Shown here piece by piece: positions 42,298 to 51,387 of a stretch of 55,509 nt of DNA. Location of the stretch: assembly GCF_009905615.1 (NCBI RefSeq), contig NZ_JAAAKW010000026.1:1-55509 (forward strand), read 5' to 3'. Each line of letters starts with the position of its first letter. Positions within the stretch are counted from its first letter, which is position 1. The notes under the pieces are model-generated. The model searched no databases. It saw only the letters and a program-made list of their open reading frames with translations, and was not told the DNA's origin. The DNA comes from Pseudomonas sp. SLFW. Its GTDB lineage: Bacteria > Pseudomonadota > Gammaproteobacteria > Pseudomonadales > Pseudomonadaceae. Both the position numbers and the translations under genes were made by a program.

Positions 42298-45276
42298 ATG
42301 CCCAAAGGATTGAAACGCGCCATCGGCGCCTTGCTGGCCGTCTTCGCCATTTACAGCGTGCTGGGGTTCCTTATCCTGCCCGGCATTGCGTTGCGGGTGA
42401 TCAACCAGCAATTGGCGAATTACGCCACGGTGCCCGCCAGGCTGGACCGCCTCGAACTCAATCCCTACACCTTGGAAGTAACCCTGTGGGGCCTGAACAT
42501 CGGTGCACCGGGCAAGGAACAGATCGGCTTCGAACGGCTTTACGCCAACCTGCAGATCGACAGCCTGTGGACCAAGGCCCTGCACCTTCAGGCCGTGAAG
42601 CTCGACAAACCCAAGACCGAATTGCTGTTTTCCAAGGACGGCAAACTCAATCTGGCTGGTCTGTTCAAGCTGCCACCCAGCGAACCCGCCAAACCTGACG
42701 AACCGCCGAGCAAGCCGTTCCCGCTGCGCATCGGCGAGATCAAGCTGTCTGACGGCTTCGTGCATTTCCAGGACCAGCGCCCCAGCGAGCCCATCGAATT
42801 CCTCTACGACGCCCTGAATTTCGAACTGAAAAACCTCAGCACTCTGCCCGAAGACAACGCCGACATGACGCTGGTCGCGGCGGGTCCTGAAGGCGGTCAG
42901 ATTGACTGGGTGGGCAAAATCAGCCTGGTGCCGATCAGCTCCGAAGGCACGCTGAAAGTCACCGACGGCAAAATGAAAGTCTGGTGGCCCTACGTGCGCG
43001 ACGCCTTGCCGCTGGTGCTCAAGGATGGCGTGCTCAACCTCAGCACCCATTACACGCTCAATCTGGCCAAGGGAACCGAGCTGCGGCTGGACAACACGTC
43101 ACTCAAAGTCGCGCCTTTCGCCATCGATGCACCGGACGGTCGCCCGTTGGTGCGCCTGAAAAACCTGGAAGTCAGCGACACATCGCTTGATCTGGCGAAG
43201 CAGTTGGTCACCGTCGGGAAGATTCGTAGTCAGGGCCTGGAAACCTGGGCCGCTCGCGAATCCGATGGCCAACTCGACTGGCAGAAGCTGTTTGCCAGCC
43301 AGCCCTCGAAGACCGAACAGAAGAAAGCCGACGCTGAAAAGCAGCAACCCGCGACAGCATCAGACGCCGAAACCACCGCCAGCGCAAAACCTGCTGTGCC
43401 GAGCAAGCCGTGGCAAGTGCTGTTGCGCGACACTCAACTGCGCGATTACCGCGTGCACCTGGCCGACAAAGTGCCCAAGGAACCAGTCGCGCTGGACGTC
43501 GGCCCGCTCAATCTGGACCTGACAAACTTCGACAGCCTCAACAAATCGCCCTTCAACATCAAACTCGACACCGGGCTGGGGAAACAGGGCAAGCTGACGG
43601 CGGAAGGCGAAGTCAATCTTGACCCCGTGCGCGCCAAGCTCAACGTGACGACCCGCGACATCGACCTGCGCCTCGCGCAGTCCTACGTCACGCCGTTCAT
43701 TCGCCTGGAAGTGCGCAGCGGCATGCTCAACACCGACCTGGCCGTTGACCTTAAAAGCACCGAGCCGTTGGCGCTGGGCATCACCGGCAAAGCGCAGGTC
43801 GATCAGTTGCACACGCTGGACACGCTCAAATCCCGGGATTTCGTGAAATGGCAGCAACTGAACGTTGAGGGCCTGAACTTCCAGCTCGGCGACAGCCTGA
43901 GCATCGCCAAGATCAACATTGAACAGCCCTATGCGCGTTTCGTGATCGCTGACGACCGCACCACCAACATCGACGACTTGCTGATTCCGCAGCCTGCCGA
44001 CGGGGCACCTGCTACGACCAAAGCTGAGGCGAAACCCGCATCGAAACCGAAAACCGCGTCCGCCGACAAGCCCATGGGCATTCATATCGGCGAGGTGAAC
44101 ATCAACAATGGCTCAGCCAATTTCGCCGACTTCAGCCTTACGCCGAACTTTGCGACCGCCGTGCAGCAGCTCAACGGTAAGATCGGCACCCTTGATAACC
44201 GGCAGGACAAACCGGCCCCGGTGGACATTCAGGGCAAGGTCGACCGCTATGCGCCGGTCACCATCAAAGGCGCGCTTAACCCGTTCAACCCGCTGGCCAG
44301 TCTGGACATCGCCACCAGCTTCAAGCGCGTTGAGCTGACGACATTGACGCCCTACTCCGGCAAGTTCGCGGGCTACCGCATTCGCAAGGGTCGGTTGAAC
44401 CTGGACCTGCATTACCTGATCACCAAAGGCCAGCTCAAGGCCGAGAACAAGGTGGTGGTCGAGCAATTGCAGCTGGGTGAAAAGGTCGACAGTCCCGACG
44501 CCGTGAACCTGCCCCTCAAACTGGCGATTGCGCTGCTCAAGGATGTGGACGGCAAGATTTCCATCGAACTGCCCGTGACCGGCGACCTGAACAATCCGCA
44601 GTTCAGCGTGATGCCGATTGTCTGGCAGACCCTGCGCAACCTGGTGGTCAAGGCTGCCGCCGCGCCGTTCAAATTCATCGGCGGTTTGATCAGCGGTGGC
44701 GGTTCGGAAGATTTGGGCACCGTGGCGTTCGCCCCCGGTTCGGACGACTTGAGTGGCGAGGCGCAGGCGTCGCTGGACAAGCTGGCCGCCGCCCTGAAAG
44801 CGCGCCCTGCCCTGCGGCTGGAAATCGAAGGCACCAGCGCCGAGGCCAGCGACGGGCCGCTCATTGCGCAACAGCGTCTGGAGCGCGAATACCAGAGCAC
44901 GTACTACAAAATTCTCCAGCGACGCGGCGATAAGGTGCCAGCGCAGGCGGGCGATCTGAAGGTGCCTGATGACGAGAAAGCGCCGATGCTCGAAGGCATT
45001 TATCGCACACGCCTAAAACAGCAACCACCGGCGGAATGGGTTGACCTGGGCAAGGAAGAACGTCAAAACAAGCTGCGCGAGGCCGTGCTCAAATCCTGGA
45101 GTTCCAGCGCTTTACTGCTGCGCCAATTGGGTCAGGCCCGGGCAGGCAGCATCAAGGACTATCTGGTGGACAAGGGACAATTGGCGGATGATCGGGTCTA
45201 TTTCGTGGACGCCTCCCTCGGTCAGCCGGAAAAAGACGGACGCGTCATCAGCCCCTTGCACCTGGACAGCGAGTAA
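42298..45276 (+). CDS. DUF748 (AsmA-like) envelope protein with OmpA-like C-terminus
   Basis: A 992-residue protein anchored by one N-terminal helix (about 8-32), with the remainder periplasmic. Two DUF748 blocks of the AsmA/lipid-transfer-like type (starting NYATVPARLDRLELNPYTLE and near 600) are joined by Ala/Lys/Pro linkers at about 345-385 and 565-595. The C-terminal 150 residues resemble an OmpA-like peptidoglycan-binding domain (VAFAPGSDDLSGEAQASLDK). Start at 42298. The DUF2845 gene follows 6 bases later. Function unknown; an inner-to-outer envelope bridging role is an inference from the architecture. Confidence 0.85.
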   Translation: MPKGLKRAIGALLAVFAIYSVLGFLILPGIALRVINQQLANYATVPARLDRLELNPYTLEVTLWGLNIGAPGKEQIGFERLYANLQIDSLWTKALHLQAVKLDKPKTELLFSKDGKLNLAGLFKLPPSEPAKPDEPPSKPFPLRIGEIKLSDGFVHFQDQRPSEPIEFLYDALNFELKNLSTLPEDNADMTLVAAGPEGGQIDWVGKISLVPISSEGTLKVTDGKMKVWWPYVRDALPLVLKDGVLNLSTHYTLNLAKGTELRLDNTSLKVAPFAIDAPDGRPLVRLKNLEVSDTSLDLAKQLVTVGKIRSQGLETWAARESDGQLDWQKLFASQPSKTEQKKADAEKQQPATASDAETTASAKPAVPSKPWQVLLRDTQLRDYRVHLADKVPKEPVALDVGPLNLDLTNFDSLNKSPFNIKLDTGLGKQGKLTAEGEVNLDPVRAKLNVTTRDIDLRLAQSYVTPFIRLEVRSGMLNTDLAVDLKSTEPLALGITGKAQVDQLHTLDTLKSRDFVKWQQLNVEGLNFQLGDSLSIAKINIEQPYARFVIADDRTTNIDDLLIPQPADGAPATTKAEAKPASKPKTASADKPMGIHIGEVNINNGSANFADFSLTPNFATAVQQLNGKIGTLDNRQDKPAPVDIQGKVDRYAPVTIKGALNPFNPLASLDIATSFKRVELTTLTPYSGKFAGYRIRKGRLNLDLHYLITKGQLKAENKVVVEQLQLGEKVDSPDAVNLPLKLAIALLKDVDGKISIELPVTGDLNNPQFSVMPIVWQTLRNLVVKAAAAPFKFIGGLISGGGSEDLGTVAFAPGSDDLSGEAQASLDKLAAALKARPALRLEIEGTSAEASDGPLIAQQRLEREYQSTYYKILQRRGDKVPAQAGDLKVPDDEKAPMLEGIYRTRLKQQPPAEWVDLGKEERQNKLREAVLKSWSSSALLLRQLGQARAGSIKDYLVDKGQLADDRVYFVDASLGQPEKDGRVISPLHLDSE

Positions 45277-45282
45277 AGACTT

Positions 45283-45594
45283 TTGAAGAGTGTGTTCACC
45301 AAGACCGTGGCCATTATCGGTCTGGCAACGTTGAGCGGTTTGAGCCAGGCCGATACGTTGCGTTGCGGCAGTCAGTTGATCAGCGTCGGTGACCGGATGT
45401 TCGAAGTGCAGCAGAAATGCGGCCAGCCGGTCAGCCAAGACATCGTCGGCTACAAAGAAACCGTCAACCATTTCCGCCAGGTCGATCAGGTGCAGGTCCA
45501 GGAATGGGTCTACGGCCCGAACAGCGGGATGTTTCAGTATCTTCGTTTCGAAGGTGGGCGGTTGGTGCGGATTGATAGTAAGCGGGGGAATTGA
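45283..45594 (+). CDS. DUF2845 domain-containing periplasmic protein
   Basis: A 103-residue exported protein. The signal peptide (about 1-23, ending GLSQA) is followed by a DUF2845 domain with two cysteines (LRCGSQLISVGD and QQKCGQPV) and the QEWVYGPNSG motif. The start appears to be TTG at 45283, since the first ATG would remove the signal peptide; a GTG three codons later is possible. It forms an apparent operon with the DUF748 gene, as in P. aeruginosa. Function unknown. Confidence 0.82.
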   Translation: MKSVFTKTVAIIGLATLSGLSQADTLRCGSQLISVGDRMFEVQQKCGQPVSQDIVGYKETVNHFRQVDQVQVQEWVYGPNSGMFQYLRFEGGRLVRIDSKRGN

Positions 45595-45626
45595 GTCCTG
45601 CGTCCATCGTTCACGCTCCACCGAAT

Positions 45627-45717
45627 CTGTAGGAGCGAATTCATTCGCGATACGGACGCACAACCGACACATCCCCATCGTCCGAAACACCTTTCGCGAA
45701 TGAATTCGCTCCCACAG
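45627..45717. repeat. REPIN-like inverted REP doublet 6
   Basis: Inverted copies of the common core (left arm TAGGAGCGAATTCATTCGCG, right arm with CCCACAG). It lies between the convergent DUF2845 and chemoreceptor genes. Confidence 0.9.
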
Positions 45718-45748
45718 TTGATCGCGTCGTTACACGCGATCGCTGCCC

Positions 45749-47428
45749 TCAAATCCTGAACTGCTTCACCAACCCACCCAACCGATCCCCCAACTCCGTC
45801 AGGCTGCGTGCGGTGTAGGCGCCGCTTTGTGCGTCATCGGCCACGGTGTCCACGGCCTGGGCGATCTGGGTCATGCTGCGGCTGATTTCTTCGGCCACGG
45901 CGGTCTGTTCTTCCGAGGCGCTGGCGATCTGCGCGTTCATGTCGTTGATGGTCTCGATCAACTGCCCGATGGCGTCCAGTGACGTGCCCGCCTCATTCGC
46001 CAGTTCACCGGTGGTTTTGCCGGTGTCGCTGGAACGACTCATCGCCACGACCGCCTCTTCGGCACCGCGTTGCAGCGAGTTGATCATGTCGTGAATTTCC
46101 TGAGTGCTCTGTTGCGTGCGGCTGGCCAGGGCGCGAACCTCGTCGGCGACGACCGCGAAACCCCGACCGGCATCCCCGGCACGGGCCGCTTCGATCGCGG
46201 CGTTCAAGGCCAACAGGTTGGTCTGCTCGGCCACCGAGCGAATCACGTCAACGACCGTGGCGATGGATTGCACGTCCTTGCGCAGGTGATCGAGGGACGA
46301 GCTGCTGTCGCCAATCTCGCCAATCAGCGCATGAATGCTGTCGATGCTCCTGTTCACCACGTTTTTTGCGTCCAGCCCGACATCACTCGTCTTGCGAGCG
46401 GCTTGGGAAGCGCCTTGAGCGCTGATGGACACCTGATGCGCCGCCGACGACATTTCATGAATCGCTGTCGCGACCTGATCGGTTTCCTGACGCTGACGCC
46501 CCATGGCCTGTTCCGAGCGCTGGGCCTGAGCCGACATATCACTGACCAGCCCGTTGAGCTGACTGGTCATTTCGGCGATCTGCCGCACCAGGCCATGAAT
46601 CTTCTCGACGAACAAGTTGAAAGATTTCGCCAGGGCGCCCAGTTCGTCATTGCTGGTTTCCGGGAGACGACGGGTGAGGTCGCCGTCGCCGGCCGCGATG
46701 TCGTCCAGGTTCTGTTTGATCACCAGCACCGGCTTGACCAGTCCGTTGCCGAGGAACACCCCAATCAGCGCAACGATGATCAACAGGACTGCAACGACGG
46801 CGACGATCAACGCCGCTGAAGAACCGATGCGACCCTGTGTCGATGCCTCAATAGCCGCGACTTGCGTGTCGATGTCGTCGAGGTTGGCCTGGGTGCCGAA
46901 TGCGAGGTCCCACTTCGCGAGGTAGTTGGTGTATCCCAGCTTCGGAATCGGCTTGTCGCTGCCCGGCGTTGGCCAGTCGTAGCGGAAGAAATGAGTGCCG
47001 TCTTTGGCCCGATCCACCAGACCGCGGATCACGAAAACACCGTTGGCGTCTTTGGCGTCGGAGAAATTCTTGCCGATATCCAGGTCCTTGTCGGCCCAGA
47101 ACACGCGCACGTATTGCGAGTTGTAGCCGAAGAAGTAACTGGCCTTGTCGTATTGCAGGCTCTTCAGCACTTTGAGGGCGCGGTCGCGAGCGTCCATGTC
47201 GCCCGGTGCAGAAGCGTCGTAGATCGGCTTGATTGCCGCTTCGCCGATCTGCTGGTAGTTCTTCAGCGACAGTTTGCGCTCTTCAAGCAGCAGCGCGCGG
47301 GTCTGTTCGACTTCCTGCGTGGCCAGCTTTTGCAGGACCACCCACGTGATGCAGCTAATGACCGCAGCCAATAAAAGGCTCGGAATGATGGCAAGCAGAA
47401 TGACCTTACGGCGTAGGTTCAACGTCAC
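45749..47428 (-). CDS. Methyl-accepting chemotaxis protein (sCache sensor)
   Basis: Transmembrane chemoreceptor of about 559 residues. It has TM1 (about 8-30), a single-Cache periplasmic sensor (about 35-190, with YFFGYNSQYVRVFWAD), TM2 (about 200-222), HAMP and the cytoplasmic signalling domain. The hairpin tip is EAARAGDAGRGFAVVADEVR. It probably senses a small organic ligand. The GTG at 47428 is preferred because AAGGA is 7 bases upstream. An ATG 19 codons further up (47485) has no ribosome-binding site. It sits between the DUF2845 gene and the adhesin-secretion operon. Confidence 0.9.
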   Translation of the reverse strand: MTLNLRRKVILLAIIPSLLLAAVISCITWVVLQKLATQEVEQTRALLLEERKLSLKNYQQIGEAAIKPIYDASAPGDMDARDRALKVLKSLQYDKASYFFGYNSQYVRVFWADKDLDIGKNFSDAKDANGVFVIRGLVDRAKDGTHFFRYDWPTPGSDKPIPKLGYTNYLAKWDLAFGTQANLDDIDTQVAAIEASTQGRIGSSAALIVAVVAVLLIIVALIGVFLGNGLVKPVLVIKQNLDDIAAGDGDLTRRLPETSNDELGALAKSFNLFVEKIHGLVRQIAEMTSQLNGLVSDMSAQAQRSEQAMGRQRQETDQVATAIHEMSSAAHQVSISAQGASQAARKTSDVGLDAKNVVNRSIDSIHALIGEIGDSSSSLDHLRKDVQSIATVVDVIRSVAEQTNLLALNAAIEAARAGDAGRGFAVVADEVRALASRTQQSTQEIHDMINSLQRGAEEAVVAMSRSSDTGKTTGELANEAGTSLDAIGQLIETINDMNAQIASASEEQTAVAEEISRSMTQIAQAVDTVADDAQSGAYTARSLTELGDRLGGLVKQFRI

Positions 47429-47697
47429 GTCGGCGTCCTTGTAGGCGGAAGTATCATTTTCATTGATAAAAAGACGGCAAGCCATTGCTGAGCAGCGGTC
47501 ATCTAAATGGAGGATTCAGATAACCGTATCGCTGACTTCGTGCATATCTTTAGGGGAGCTGTAAGATAAATTACGGGCGCAATATGTTACAAGGCCATCA
47601 TGATTGATGGGGATGATGGCGGGATCGGCTGTATCGATTTGATTGATGTATCTCGACGGGATAAACGTGAGATTAACGTCTTAGAGGGCGCTTCCCA
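47429..47697. other. Intergenic region upstream of the chemoreceptor
   Basis: With REPIN 7 this is a 374-base gap. It contains a perfect 8-bp inverted repeat GCCATCAT/ATGATGGC (47594-47620, 11-base loop) and an A/T-rich patch around 47555-47590. I see no T run after the hairpin on either strand, so it is not a typical terminator. Confidence 0.4.
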
Positions 47698-47784
47698 GTG
47701 GGAGCGAATTCATTCGCGAGAAACCTTACAGGCGACAGACCCTCACCGCCCGAAACACCGCTTCGCGAATGAATTCGCTCCCAC
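47698..47784. repeat. REPIN-like inverted REP doublet 7
   Basis: Common core (TGGGAGCGAATTCATTCGCG) in inverted orientation, located 18 bases after the lapC stop. It has the shortest arm ends of the set (GTGGG/CCCAC). Confidence 0.9.
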
Positions 47785-47802
47785 CGAGACATGTAGCATC
47801 AA

Positions 47803-49176
47803 TCAACGCTCGTGCAACGCCTCGGCGCGAGCCTTGAGCACGGGCTTGAGCAGGTAGCTGAGAATGCTCTTCTTGCCGGTGATGATGTCCACGGAGGCAA
47901 CCATGCCGGGGATGATCAGCAGCGGGTGCTCATCGGTGCCCAGGTGGCTGCGGTCGGTGCGCAGCTTGATCACGTAGAAGGTGTTCTTCTTCTCTTCGTC
48001 CTGAATGGTGTCGGCGCCGATCTGTTCCAGCTTGCCCTTGAGCCCACCGTAAATGGTGTAGTCATAGGCCGTGAATTTGATCATGGCTTCCTGACCCGGA
48101 TGCAGGAACGCGATGTCTTGCGGACGAATCCGTGCTTCCACCAAAAGCGTGTCATCCAGCGGCACGATTTCAGCGATGTCGCTGCCCGGCTGGATCACGC
48201 CACCCACCGTGTTCACCAGCATCTGCTTGACGACGCCGCGCACCGGCGAGGTGACCATGGTGCGGTTGACCCGGTCTTCCAGGCCTTTGGCGGTGGACTG
48301 CGCCTTTGAGAGATTGGTCCGCGCCTCGTTCAATTGGGTCAGCGCATCGCTGCGGAATTTGCCGCGGGTCTCGTCAATCTTGCGTTGCACTTCGGCAATG
48401 GCGGCTTGGGCGCGAGGAATCGCCAGGCTGGTGCCGTCCAGTTGACCGCGGGTTTCCACTTCGGAACGCTTCAAACGCAGGATGTCCACCGGCGAAACGG
48501 CGCCCTGTGCCACCAACGGCTCGGACATGCCGATCTCCTGACGCAGCAGGTTCAGGCTGTTGCGGTATTGCTCCTGCTTGGAACCGAACTCGCGCAATTC
48601 TTGCTGACGTTGAATCAACTGCTGCTGTAAACCGCCCACTTCGTCGGCAAGTTGCTGGCGACGGCTTTTATAGAGCGACTCTTCGTTGGCGGCCTGATTG
48701 GCAGCCGACTTGCGCGCTTCCGGGCTGATGTTCAGCGGGCGGTCATCGACCTCAGCGCTCAGACGCTCAACGCGCAGTTCCATCGCCACTCGGTCAGCCT
48801 CGGTTTCACCGACGTTAGATGCGAAGCGGGTGTCGTCCAGACGAATCAGCGGCGCACCGGCGTCCACGATCTGCCCATCGCGGGCGTAGATCTGCGCGAC
48901 GATGCCGCCTTCCAGGTTCTGGATTTTCTGAATTTTGGTCGAAGGGATCGCCTTGCCCTCGCCCTTGGTCACTTCGTCGATGACAGCGAAGTTGGCCCAC
49001 AGCACGAGAAAGGTGAAGAACAGGATGACGGCCCAGATGGTCAGTCGAACGATGCGCGGCGCGTCATCGACCAGCGCCTTTTCCACCTCGGGCATCGGCT
49101 GCCCTTCCAGGGAAGGCGAACCTTTGAAATAGCCGAACAACCCACCGCCGGAATTTGGACCCGATTTAAGCAACAC
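47803..49176 (-). CDS. lapC: Type I secretion membrane-fusion protein (LapC-like, HlyD family)
   Basis: Periplasmic adaptor linking the ABC exporter to the TolC-like channel for secretion of the large adhesin. The 457-residue protein has an N-terminal membrane helix (about 45-67), a lipoyl/barrel start (IQNLEGGIVAQIYARDGQIV), a long coiled-coil hairpin (about 130-310) and the C-terminal HlyD signature GLKGKLEQIGAD onward. It starts at GTG 49176, overlapping lapB by 11 bases. It ends the operon; lapD does not follow it. Confidence 0.9.
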   Translation of the reverse strand: MLLKSGPNSGGGLFGYFKGSPSLEGQPMPEVEKALVDDAPRIVRLTIWAVILFFTFLVLWANFAVIDEVTKGEGKAIPSTKIQKIQNLEGGIVAQIYARDGQIVDAGAPLIRLDDTRFASNVGETEADRVAMELRVERLSAEVDDRPLNISPEARKSAANQAANEESLYKSRRQQLADEVGGLQQQLIQRQQELREFGSKQEQYRNSLNLLRQEIGMSEPLVAQGAVSPVDILRLKRSEVETRGQLDGTSLAIPRAQAAIAEVQRKIDETRGKFRSDALTQLNEARTNLSKAQSTAKGLEDRVNRTMVTSPVRGVVKQMLVNTVGGVIQPGSDIAEIVPLDDTLLVEARIRPQDIAFLHPGQEAMIKFTAYDYTIYGGLKGKLEQIGADTIQDEEKKNTFYVIKLRTDRSHLGTDEHPLLIIPGMVASVDIITGKKSILSYLLKPVLKARAEALHER

Positions 49177-51319
49177 TGATCTGCCCCTTCTTCAACGCTT
49201 CCATCACGGCGGCTTTCGGGCCGTCGGCAAGAATCTGGCCACGGTCGATCACCAGCAGGCGGTCGACCAGAGAGAGCAGCGAGGCCCGGTGTGTCACAAG
49301 AATCACGGTCTTTTTCTCGATAACGGCTTGCAGGCGCTGCTTCAAGCGCTCTTCGCCGGTGTTGTCCATGGCGCTGGTGGGTTCGTCGAGCAGCAGAATC
49401 GGCGGATCGAGCAACAAAGCCCGAGCCAGTGCCACGTTCTGACGCTGGCCGCCCGAGAGGTTCTGCCCACGCTCGCCCACCTGCAGCTCGTAGCCTTGAG
49501 GGTGAAGACGGGCAAACTCGTGAACGCCTGCCAGCTCGGCGGCTTGAAGGACCATTTCGTCATCGACGTACCGCGCGCCGGACACCAGGTTGTCACGGAG
49601 CGTGCCCGCCAACAGTTGAATGTCTTGCGCGACGTAACCGATGTTGTGCCGCAACTCGCTCACGTCAATCTGGCGAATGTCCACGCCATCCACCAGCAAC
49701 GAGCCTTCATCTGGTTGATACAACCCCACCAGCAACTTGGCCAGCGAGCTTTTACCCGAGCCGCTGCGGCCAATGATGCCGATCTTCTCGCCAGGGCGGA
49801 CCACCAGGTTGATGTTCTTCAGCGCGAGGTTCTGTTGATTCGGGTACGTGAACTCGATGTTGCGGAATTCCATGGCGCCTTGCAGGACCTGACGGCTGAG
49901 CGGGCGCTCTTCGAAGTTGCGCTCCTGCGGCAGCTCCATCATCTGGTCTACGGACACCATGGTGACCTTGGCCTGTTGATAGCGGGTCAGCAAACCGGAC
50001 AGCGCGGCCAATGGACCCAGCGCACGGCCGCTGAGCATGTAGCACGCGACCAGGCCGCCCATGCTGAGGTTGCCGTCGATGATCATGTACACGCCAAAGC
50101 AGATCATCGCCACGCCCGCCAGTTGCTGGATCAGCAGCGTGATGTTCATGGCCAGGCCGGACAGAATCTTGACCCGCAATTCGAGGCGGCTGAGGGTGCC
50201 GATGGTGTGTTCCCAGTGGTACTGACGCTCGCTCTCGGCGTTGTTCACCTTCACCGCATCCAGCCCGGAGAGGGTTTCGATCAGGCTCGACTGACGCTCG
50301 GCACCCAGCGCCATGGTGCGTTCGAGGGTCGCGGTCAACGGCTTCTGCAGGAAGTGACCGATGCCTAGGGCCAGCGGGAACGCCACGACCGGAATCCACA
50401 CCAGATGCCCGCCCAGCAGCGCGATCACCAACAGAATGATGAGGGTGAATGGCAGATCGATCAGGCTGGTCAGGGTCAGCGACGTCAAAAAGTCGCGCAT
50501 GCCCTGAAACTCATGGATGTTCTGGGCGAAGCTGCCGACCCGCGCCGGACGAAACTTCATCGCCATGCCGACGATGCGTTCGAACAGCGTGGCGGAGATG
50601 ATCAGGTCGGTTTTTTTGCCGGCCAGGTCCAGACACAGACTGCGCAGGCCCTTGAGCAACAGGTCGAACAGGTACGCGCCACAAATACCGGTCGCCAGCA
50701 CCCAGAGGGTCGCGGTGGCCTGGTTCGGCACGACGCGGTCGTAGACGTTCATCACGAACAGTGGAGCGGCCAGTGCGATCAGGTTGATCACGAAACTGGC
50801 GGCAATCGCATCGGCATACAGCCAGCGCGACAGCTTGAGGGTGTCTTTGAACCAGGAGCGCGCCCGTGGGATGAGCGAGCCTTTGGTTACGTCAAATTTA
50901 TGTTGCGGCTGTGCGAAGAACACCTTGCCGCCGTAATCCTTTGCCAGCACTTCACGCTCGACACGGACTTCGCCGCCGTCGCTTTCGCTGATCAACAGAC
51001 GCGCGAGGTCGCCTTCCCAACCGAGCAACACCGCGCTGCGGCCTTCCTTGAGCAGCACCATCGCAGGCAGCGCGATGGTCGGAATCTGGTCGAGCCTGCG
51101 CACCAGCAGACGCCCCTGCAAACCGGCCCGGGCTGCCGCGCGGGGCAGCAAATCCGGGGTCAGGCGCTGGTCCGGCAACGGCAAGCCGGTGGTCAGCATC
51201 GCCCGGCTCGCCGGTTTGTGATGCAGGGCGCAGAGTGTCAGCAGGCCGTCCAGCAACGGGTCATCATGCTGGCTGCGGGGATCATGACCTAATTGAGCCG
51301 AAGGTAATTCCAAATCCAC
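49166..51319 (-). CDS. lapB: Type I secretion ABC transporter/permease (LapB-like)
   Basis: Exporter for the giant adhesin. The 717-residue protein has an N-terminal C39-peptidase-like domain (about 20-135) without a catalytic cysteine in the usual position, i.e. a non-cleaving domain that docks substrate. Six membrane helices follow (about 165-440). The ATPase has Walker A GRSGSGKSS, signature NLSGGQRQNVALARA and Walker B ILLLDEPTSAMD. The start is GTG at 51319. It lies 68 bases downstream of lapE. Confidence 0.92.
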   Translation of the reverse strand: MDLELPSAQLGHDPRSQHDDPLLDGLLTLCALHHKPASRAMLTTGLPLPDQRLTPDLLPRAAARAGLQGRLLVRRLDQIPTIALPAMVLLKEGRSAVLLGWEGDLARLLISESDGGEVRVEREVLAKDYGGKVFFAQPQHKFDVTKGSLIPRARSWFKDTLKLSRWLYADAIAASFVINLIALAAPLFVMNVYDRVVPNQATATLWVLATGICGAYLFDLLLKGLRSLCLDLAGKKTDLIISATLFERIVGMAMKFRPARVGSFAQNIHEFQGMRDFLTSLTLTSLIDLPFTLIILLVIALLGGHLVWIPVVAFPLALGIGHFLQKPLTATLERTMALGAERQSSLIETLSGLDAVKVNNAESERQYHWEHTIGTLSRLELRVKILSGLAMNITLLIQQLAGVAMICFGVYMIIDGNLSMGGLVACYMLSGRALGPLAALSGLLTRYQQAKVTMVSVDQMMELPQERNFEERPLSRQVLQGAMEFRNIEFTYPNQQNLALKNINLVVRPGEKIGIIGRSGSGKSSLAKLLVGLYQPDEGSLLVDGVDIRQIDVSELRHNIGYVAQDIQLLAGTLRDNLVSGARYVDDEMVLQAAELAGVHEFARLHPQGYELQVGERGQNLSGGQRQNVALARALLLDPPILLLDEPTSAMDNTGEERLKQRLQAVIEKKTVILVTHRASLLSLVDRLLVIDRGQILADGPKAAVMEALKKGQISVA

Positions 51320-51387
51320 GCTGACACTCTCTTTCGTTAAGCAGTTAAAAGAAGCTGGGCCCTAACGGAAGCTTGCTCCGTCAAGAA

